Shown piece after piece: positions 58,226 to 64,000 of a stretch of DNA of 64,000 nt; within the stretch, counting starts at the first letter, position 1; each line of letters starts with the position of its first letter. Source of the DNA: Rikenellaceae bacterium (GTDB lineage: Bacteria; Bacteroidota; Bacteroidia; Bacteroidales; Rikenellaceae); contig JAGBHC010000024.1 of NCBI GenBank assembly GCA_017935625.1, forward strand, positions 31,354-95,353, read 5' to 3'. The position numbers and the translations under genes are program-made. The notes under the pieces were generated by a model. The model did not search any database. It saw only the letters and a list, made by a program, of their open reading frames with translations, and had not been told where the DNA came from.

Positions 58226-58258
58226 TTTGATTATCGACGAATATTTTTATTATATTTG
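58226..58258 (+). promoter_or_regulatory. Promoter of the YitT-family gene
   Basis: -33 TTTG at 58226-58229, 21 bases, -7 TATATTTG at 58251-58258, 29 bases upstream of the ATG. Confidence 0.65.
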
Positions 58259-58287
58259 TCCCGGGATAACAACTCTTCTTTACATCG

Positions 58288-59184
58288 ATGGAAAAACTCA
58301 CCTCTTCGGTTATTCTGCGCACGGTCAAGGAGTACGGACTCATGGCTGTCGGAATGTTCATTTATGCCTTCGCATGGGTCGGCGTGCTGATTCCGGCCGA
58401 AGGAACCGGCGGCGGAGCCAGCGGTCTGGCGCTGCTTATCTACTACGCCACCGGCGGAGAGGCCGGCGGCGGAATCCCCATCGGTATCTCGGTCCTGATA
58501 ATCAATGCCGTGCTGCTGGTCATCGCGGCGTTCATCATCGGCTGGAAATTCGGAATCAAGACCATCTATTGCGTGGTGCTGCTCTCCGTAGCCATGAGCG
58601 CCATGCAGGAGTGGCTGCCTTCGGACCTGATAGGTCTGGGCGAGGACAAGTTCCTGTCGGCCATTCTGGGCGGTGTTTTGGCCGGAATCGGCGTGAGTCT
58701 CTGCTTCGCGCAGGGAGGCAGCACCGGCGGTACGGACATCGTGGCGATGATAATCAACAAGTACCGCACGATAAGCTACGGACGCATCGTCTTTTTCAGC
58801 GACTTCATCATTATCGGCAGCGCCTATTTCATCTTCCGGGATGTGGCGACCATCATCTACGGTTACGTGATGGTGGCTACGTTCGGCTATACGGTGGACC
58901 TCATCGTGGCCGGCAACCGCCAGTCGTCGCAGATGTTCATCATCTCCTCCAAATACGATATGATAGCCGACCGCGTGGCGCACGACGCCCACCGCGGCGT
59001 GACGCTCATCGACGGCGAGGGCTGGTACTCCAAGCACCCGATGAAAATCGTGATGGTGGTGTGCCGCAAGAACGAGACCCGTGTCATGTTCCGGATTATC
59101 AAGGAGTGCGACCCCGACGCCTTCATCACCGTGGGCAGTGTGATGGGGGTCTACGGCAAGGGATTCGACGCCCTGAAGAAATAG
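58288..59184 (+). CDS. YitT-family membrane protein (DUF161 plus DUF2179)
   Basis: The 298-residue protein has five to six membrane helices in residues 1-210 (LMAVGMFIYAFAWVGVLIPA, GIPIGISVLIINAVLLVIAAFIIGWKFG, SAILGGVLAGIGVSLCFAQGGSTGGTDIVAMIIN), the YitT pattern. A soluble C-terminal DUF2179 domain follows (about 215-298, SSQMFIISSKYDMIADRVAHDAHRGVTL, PMKIVMVVCRKNE). Transport or nucleotide-binding roles have been suggested for the family, but none is proven. It stands alone between its promoter and a terminator. Confidence 0.88.
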   Translation: MEKLTSSVILRTVKEYGLMAVGMFIYAFAWVGVLIPAEGTGGGASGLALLIYYATGGEAGGGIPIGISVLIINAVLLVIAAFIIGWKFGIKTIYCVVLLSVAMSAMQEWLPSDLIGLGEDKFLSAILGGVLAGIGVSLCFAQGGSTGGTDIVAMIINKYRTISYGRIVFFSDFIIIGSAYFIFRDVATIIYGYVMVATFGYTVDLIVAGNRQSSQMFIISSKYDMIADRVAHDAHRGVTLIDGEGWYSKHPMKIVMVVCRKNETRVMFRIIKECDPDAFITVGSVMGVYGKGFDALKK

Positions 59185-59268
59185 GGCTCCGGACGCCTCG
59201 CCTCCCCGAGGGGCGGAGGTTGCCGCGGAGGCATGAAACCGCATGAACGTGCGAGAGTACAGGTATGG

Positions 59269-59301
59269 AAAAGGGCTGCTCCCGAAACGGAGCAGCCCTT
59301 T
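59269..59301. terminator. Bidirectional Rho-independent terminator between YitT and PspC genes
   Basis: AAAGGGCTGCTCC / GGAGCAGCCCTTT (13 bp, perfect), loop CGAAAC, with flanking A/T on each side. It serves both convergent transcripts. Confidence 0.8.
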
Positions 59302-59325
59302 CTCGTGTCGGGTTGCGGCGGACGA

Positions 59326-60783
59326 CTATTGCGCCGGGGTTTGCGCAGGAGGCGTCGCGGCGGGCGTTTCATCTGCGGCGGGTGTCCGGTTTGCGGCGGA
59401 AGGGTCGGTCGCGGGGGCGGGAGCCGTATCGGCGGGCGGAGCCGTCTGCGTGCCCTCCGCGGACTGCGTTCCATCGGTCGTGTCCCGGCTTTCGGTCACG
59501 TCGATTTTCACGCCGGCGAGCTCTATCTCGGTGAACGGCTCGACCTGTGTGCCGTTGTCGGTGACGTGGATTCCCTGGTGGTCGATGCGTATCTCCTTGC
59601 CGCGTTTGCGTATCCAGACGCCGTTTTCGTCGATGCGGAGGCGTTTGCCGTTGCGGTGTATCCATTTGCCGCGGGCCCGGTCGCGGTCCTGATAATCTTC
59701 GATGGCGTCGAAGATGTCTCCTACGTCTTTCGTGTTGATTACTATCGTGTTCCGGGCGTTGCGGCGGAGCGTGTCGATGTTGCGCACGGTGAGCACCGTG
59801 AACCAGGACGCCAGTACGACCCACAGGCCGAACATGGCCAGTCCCACCCAGCGGTTGGTCTTCAGGCCGAAGACGAAGCTGATGAGCAGCCATGCGAGCG
59901 TCAGGAACGGCAGCAGTGCGCACAGCAGGCCCAGCAGAACGTACCAGCCGGGCGAAACCAGCGTGAGGTCGGTGTAGATGTTCCAGTCGCCCAGGGTGGC
60001 CACTCCGTTGAAGAGCACCGAGATGAAGACCGCGATGAGGCAGACGGCCACCACCGCGAAGACGAATCCCACGAAGAGCGCGACCGCCTTGATGCAGAAG
60101 AGCACCACCCGTCCGAAAGCGTAGAGCAGTTCGGCCATCAGCGACATCGACTTCCTGTAGCGCGGCGAGTCGGAGATGGTCTCCGCGTCGCGGGTGAAGG
60201 TGCGGTGGATGGAGGCCGAGGTTATCTTCTCGCCGCGCATCTCCAGTTTCTGGCGCGGGGTGCGGGCGATGGGGATGGCTATCCACATCAGGAAGTAGAG
60301 CAGCACCACCAGTCCGAATAGCGAAAAGAGGGGCGAGCCGAAGTGGTGGAAGAACATCTCGCTGACGATGCCCAGCAGCAGCGGCAGGAAGATGCCGAGT
60401 CTTATCCACGCAGGGTCCACCTCCAGGAAGTTGCCCAGTCCGTTGCACACGCCGGCAATCTTCGCGCCGTCGGGATTGCGGTAGAGGCGGCGGGGGATGC
60501 GTTCGGTCTCGGAGTCGGGGGCGCTGCCCGACAGGTCGTCGGGATAGCCCATCTGGGCGATGATGTAATTGACGGTCTGCACCGAAACCACCTTTTCGGC
60601 CTCGTTGTCGGAGAGGAGCAACTCTGCGATGCGGGCTTCGATGTCGGCGACTATCTCCTTGCCGTCGGGATTGCTGGCATAGCCCTGGTTCAACCGCTCG
60701 ATGTAGTCGTTCATCGTCTCGTAGGCATCGGTGTCGAAGGTGAACGCAATGCCCGAAATGCTGACTTTCTTAACCTCTTTCAT
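59326..60783 (-). CDS. Large PspC-domain membrane protein
   Basis: In the 485-residue protein, residues 1-85 match the N-terminal part of the 177-residue PspC gene of the same operon (ISGIAFTFDTDAYETMNDYIERL, DIEARIAELL). The PspC domain at about 96-175 has RLYRNPDGAKIAGVCNGLGNFLEVDPAWIRLGIF and a hydrophobic helix. Four more helices follow to about residue 340, then a soluble region with short repeats (RIDENGVWIRKRGKEIRIDHQGIHV) and a Pro/Ala/Thr-rich end. PspC proteins respond to membrane stress in other bacteria. It is the last gene of the PadR operon; its ATG overlaps padR by 14 bases. Confidence 0.85.
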   Translation of the reverse strand: MKEVKKVSISGIAFTFDTDAYETMNDYIERLNQGYASNPDGKEIVADIEARIAELLLSDNEAEKVVSVQTVNYIIAQMGYPDDLSGSAPDSETERIPRRLYRNPDGAKIAGVCNGLGNFLEVDPAWIRLGIFLPLLLGIVSEMFFHHFGSPLFSLFGLVVLLYFLMWIAIPIARTPRQKLEMRGEKITSASIHRTFTRDAETISDSPRYRKSMSLMAELLYAFGRVVLFCIKAVALFVGFVFAVVAVCLIAVFISVLFNGVATLGDWNIYTDLTLVSPGWYVLLGLLCALLPFLTLAWLLISFVFGLKTNRWVGLAMFGLWVVLASWFTVLTVRNIDTLRRNARNTIVINTKDVGDIFDAIEDYQDRDRARGKWIHRNGKRLRIDENGVWIRKRGKEIRIDHQGIHVTDNGTQVEPFTEIELAGVKIDVTESRDTTDGTQSAEGTQTAPPADTAPAPATDPSAANRTPAADETPAATPPAQTPAQ

Positions 60784-61231
60784 TGTCTTGTCCGGTTTTC
60801 GTTTCGCATGAATTGTCGTTGCGGGGCTCGCTCTCTCCGCTCTGCGGAGCGGTCTCTCCGGCCGGTGCGGCCGCCGGTGCGGGATGCGGGGCGCTCTCCT
60901 CGCCGTAGCGGATGCGGCGGATTTGCGAGACGAGCTGCTCCCACGAGTTGTCGAGCTGCGAGAGGGCGTCGCGGCCCGCCTGGGTTATCATATAGTATTT
61001 GCGGGGCGGTCCCTGGGGCGACTCCTCCCAGCGGTAGGTCAGCAGCCCCTGGTTCTTCTGCCGGGTGAGGATGGGGTAGAGCGTCCCTTCCACCACTATC
61101 ATCTCCGACTCCTTGAGCAGCGAGATGATTTTGGGTGCGTAAGAATCTTCTCTGGAGAGTATCGACAGGATACAATATTCGAGGATGCCTTTGCGCATCT
61201 GTGCCTTTACATTATCTACGTTGATTGCCAT
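60770..61231 (-). CDS. PadR-family transcriptional regulator
   Basis: The 153-residue protein is a winged-helix regulator of the PadR type: MRKGILEYCILSILSREDSYAPKIISLL at 12-39, EGTLYPILTRQKNQGLLTYRWEESPQGPPRKYYMITQAGRDAL at about 48-90, with the G-T-L-Y-P-I-L recognition-helix start. A short C-terminal dimerisation helix and a disordered tail follow. PadR proteins usually repress their own operon by binding a palindrome of about 16-22 bp. A perfect 21-bp palindrome lies at the operon promoter. The gene sits third of four, between PspC genes. Confidence 0.92.
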   Translation of the reverse strand: MAINVDNVKAQMRKGILEYCILSILSREDSYAPKIISLLKESEMIVVEGTLYPILTRQKNQGLLTYRWEESPQGPPRKYYMITQAGRDALSQLDNSWEQLVSQIRRIRYGEESAPHPAPAAAPAGETAPQSGESEPRNDNSCETKTGQDNERG

Positions 61232-61259
61232 ATCGCTTGTTTTTTTTGAGGGTTACACG

Positions 61260-61520
61260 TTACTGTCGTCCGTTGTCGCCGCAGGGCCGGCCGCTGTCTC
61301 CCCTTGCCGGTCCGAGCGGGATGATAATCCATGCGATGAGGTAGACCCACAGGCTGAGACCCGCGAAGAAGAAGAGCAGCACCGCCGCCAGGCGGACGAT
61401 GTTGGAGTCGCATCGCATGTATTCGGCCAGGCCGCCGCACAGACCGGCGATGACCTTGTCGTCGGCCGAGCGGTAGAGTTTGCGTACCGGGCCGTTCGGA
61501 TTGTTTCGGTTTATTTCCAT
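61260..61520 (-). CDS. Small PspC-domain protein
   Basis: The 86-residue protein is a single PspC domain: KLYRSADDKVIAGLCGGLAEYMRCDSNIVRLAAVLLFFFAGLSLWVYLIAWIIIPLG, then a short polar tail. The GLCGGLAEY motif is the family core. It starts 4 bases after the first PspC gene and is followed 28 bases later by padR. Confidence 0.88.
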   Translation of the reverse strand: MEINRNNPNGPVRKLYRSADDKVIAGLCGGLAEYMRCDSNIVRLAAVLLFFFAGLSLWVYLIAWIIIPLGPARGDSGRPCGDNGRQ

Positions 61521-61524
61521 ATCG

Positions 61525-62058
61525 CTACCTCCTTTTTTCGGTTTGGGGTCTGAAGAAGTCGCTTTCGGCCGGTTTTTCGGGAATCACCAGCCAGAGGATG
61601 ATGTAAATCCAGATGCTGAGTCCGCCGAAGACGATGAGGATGAGGGTCACCAGCCGCAGGATGCCGGCGTCGCAGCCGAGGTATTCGGCCAGTCCGCCGC
61701 AGATGCCGGCGATGGAGCGGTCGCTGCGCGAACGGTAGAAACGGCGGTGGGAGGAGGTGCGGCCGCGGAACTCCTCTTCCGGAGCGTCCATCGCCTCTCG
61801 GGGTTCGCCGAACACTTCGGGACGGCCGATGATGGCCATGGCCCGTTTGACGGTCTCGACGTCCACCACCTGCATGGAGGAGGTGATTTTCTCGGAAAAA
61901 ATCTCCGCGATGCGTCGCTCCACGTCGTTCATGGTCTCCGCACGGTCGTACTCCAGGCGGCGGGAGATGTCGCTCAGATACCTTTTGAGCATGTCGTAGG
62001 CGTCGAGGTCGATGGTGAAAGCCGACGAACCGACATTTACGTTCAGAGTCTCTTTCAT
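61525..62058 (-). CDS. PspC-domain protein with N-terminal helical region
   Basis: In the 177-residue protein, residues 1-75 (MKETLNVNVGSSAFTIDLDAYDMLKRYL, DVERRIAEIFSE) are the soluble module also found at the start of the large PspC protein. Residues 110-165 are a PspC domain (RSIAGICGGLAEYLGCDAGILRLVTLILIVFGGLSIWIYIILWLVIPEK). It is the first gene of the operon, 70 bases after the promoter. Confidence 0.88.
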   Translation of the reverse strand: MKETLNVNVGSSAFTIDLDAYDMLKRYLSDISRRLEYDRAETMNDVERRIAEIFSEKITSSMQVVDVETVKRAMAIIGRPEVFGEPREAMDAPEEEFRGRTSSHRRFYRSRSDRSIAGICGGLAEYLGCDAGILRLVTLILIVFGGLSIWIYIILWLVIPEKPAESDFFRPQTEKRR

Positions 62059-62127
62059 AGCTTCGTAGTATTAACGGTTATTATTCGATTTTGAACAGTT
62101 GTTGAATTTGCTTCTTATTTTATACTG

Positions 62128-62135
62128 CAAATATA
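62128..62135 (-). promoter_or_regulatory. -7 promoter element of the PspC-PadR operon
   Basis: The minus strand reads TATATTTG, 70 bases upstream of the first gene. The palindrome at 62149-62169 occupies the position of the -33 region. Confidence 0.65.
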
Positions 62136-62148
62136 TGAACAAAATTTG

Positions 62149-62169
62149 ATACTTTGCAATACAAAGTAT
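62149..62169. promoter_or_regulatory. Probable PadR operator: perfect inverted repeat
   Basis: ATACTTTG-CAATA-CAAAGTAT, 8-bp arms and a 5-base centre, at the -33 position of the operon that encodes the PadR regulator. Position, symmetry and A/T content fit a PadR operator. Binding of PadR there would block RNA polymerase. Confidence 0.65.
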
Positions 62170-62291
62170 ATATTTTTTTCATTTAGCCGTGGCTTTTTTT
62201 CGTCCGCCGGAGGTCGGTCCGACTGTTCGATGGCTGTTATTCGTTGTATGAAAGCGAGTTGCGGCGTGCGTGGCCGGATGCCGGCGAAATG

Positions 62292-62330
62292 AAAAAATCC
62301 CGCACGGATTTTCGTCGTGCGGGATTTTTT
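62292..62330. terminator. Rho-independent terminator of clpB (bidirectional)
   Basis: AAAAAATCCCGCAC / GTGCGGGATTTTTT, 14 bp perfect, loop GGATTTTCGTC, with T6 on both strands. It lies 71 bases downstream of the clpB stop; the region to the PspC promoter holds nothing else. Confidence 0.85.
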
Positions 62331-62400
62331 CGGTGCCTCCTTTCGGTGCGGACGGCCGGATTGCGTCCGCCGCCGTGTCGGGAGGCGTTGCGTGAACACC

Positions 62401-64000
<1,600 letters not shown>

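Overview
The window looks like a chromosomal segment of a high-GC member of the Bacteroidales, most like Alistipes/Rikenellaceae. This rests on several observations. Most transcription units start behind the Bacteroidetes-type promoter (-33 TTTG, -7 TAnnTTTG). The division cluster has the Bacteroidetes order with a PASTA-type PBP, and gldE follows it. A GlsB/GlsA glycine-lipid acyltransferase pair and a PadR/PspC stress operon are also typical of the phylum. The genus is inference; no rRNA or other decisive marker is present.

Layout. 0-6.2 kb: a truncated PBP1A, an HExxH protein with a probable outer-membrane barrel, a YciH/SUI1 factor, a lone DUF4435 (AriB-like, Toprim-type) gene and a nitroreductase-family lipoprotein. 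6.3-8.4 kb: a small hypothetical, a long leader and a THUMP-like methyltransferase. 8.4-10.9 kb: kdsC, then glsB and glsA on the minus strand. 10.9-26.7 kb: one uninterrupted dcw operon, rsmH-ftsL-ftsI-murE-mraY-murD-ftsW-murG-murC-ftsQ-ftsA-ftsZ, without mraZ at its head, divergent from glsA. 26.9-29.2 kb: gldE, a phosphopantetheinyl transferase and a convergent PNPOx-like protein.

29.2-35 kb is the accessory part. It is more AT-rich in places and holds degenerate repeats, inverted repeats, an AraC regulator with a cysteine cluster, two candidate structured RNAs, a probable C-terminal gene remnant, a small orphan ORF, and a tandem duplication of a two-gene module (secreted zinc-ribbon peptide plus beta-propeller lipoprotein). 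In the second copy the zinc-ribbon gene has lost its ATG.

35-62 kb is mostly housekeeping. It has purD with a membrane protein, rpsO, pnp, a highly expressed-looking OmpA/TPR envelope protein, deoC, xseA-xseB-methyltransferase, prfA, priA, comF, pfkA and a PfkB-family (adenosine) kinase. A candidate structured ncRNA lies next to tRNA-Leu(CAA). Then come dxs with a small membrane protein, pyrH, a TlpA-like thioredoxin, frr and a YitT-family protein. 59.3-62.2 kb is a four-gene PspC-PspC-PadR-PspC operon with a perfect 21-bp palindrome at its promoter. The window ends inside clpB.

The genes cover envelope building (peptidoglycan, Kdo, glycine lipids), division, translation (rpsO, prfA, frr, SUI1), RNA turnover (pnp) and stress response (ClpB, PspC/PadR). 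No insertion sequence, integrase, CRISPR array or rRNA gene was seen. The best leads for undescribed biology are the DUF4435 gene, the duplicated zinc-ribbon/propeller module, the structured RNA candidates at 30.97, 31.4 and 53.0 kb, and the PadR operator.
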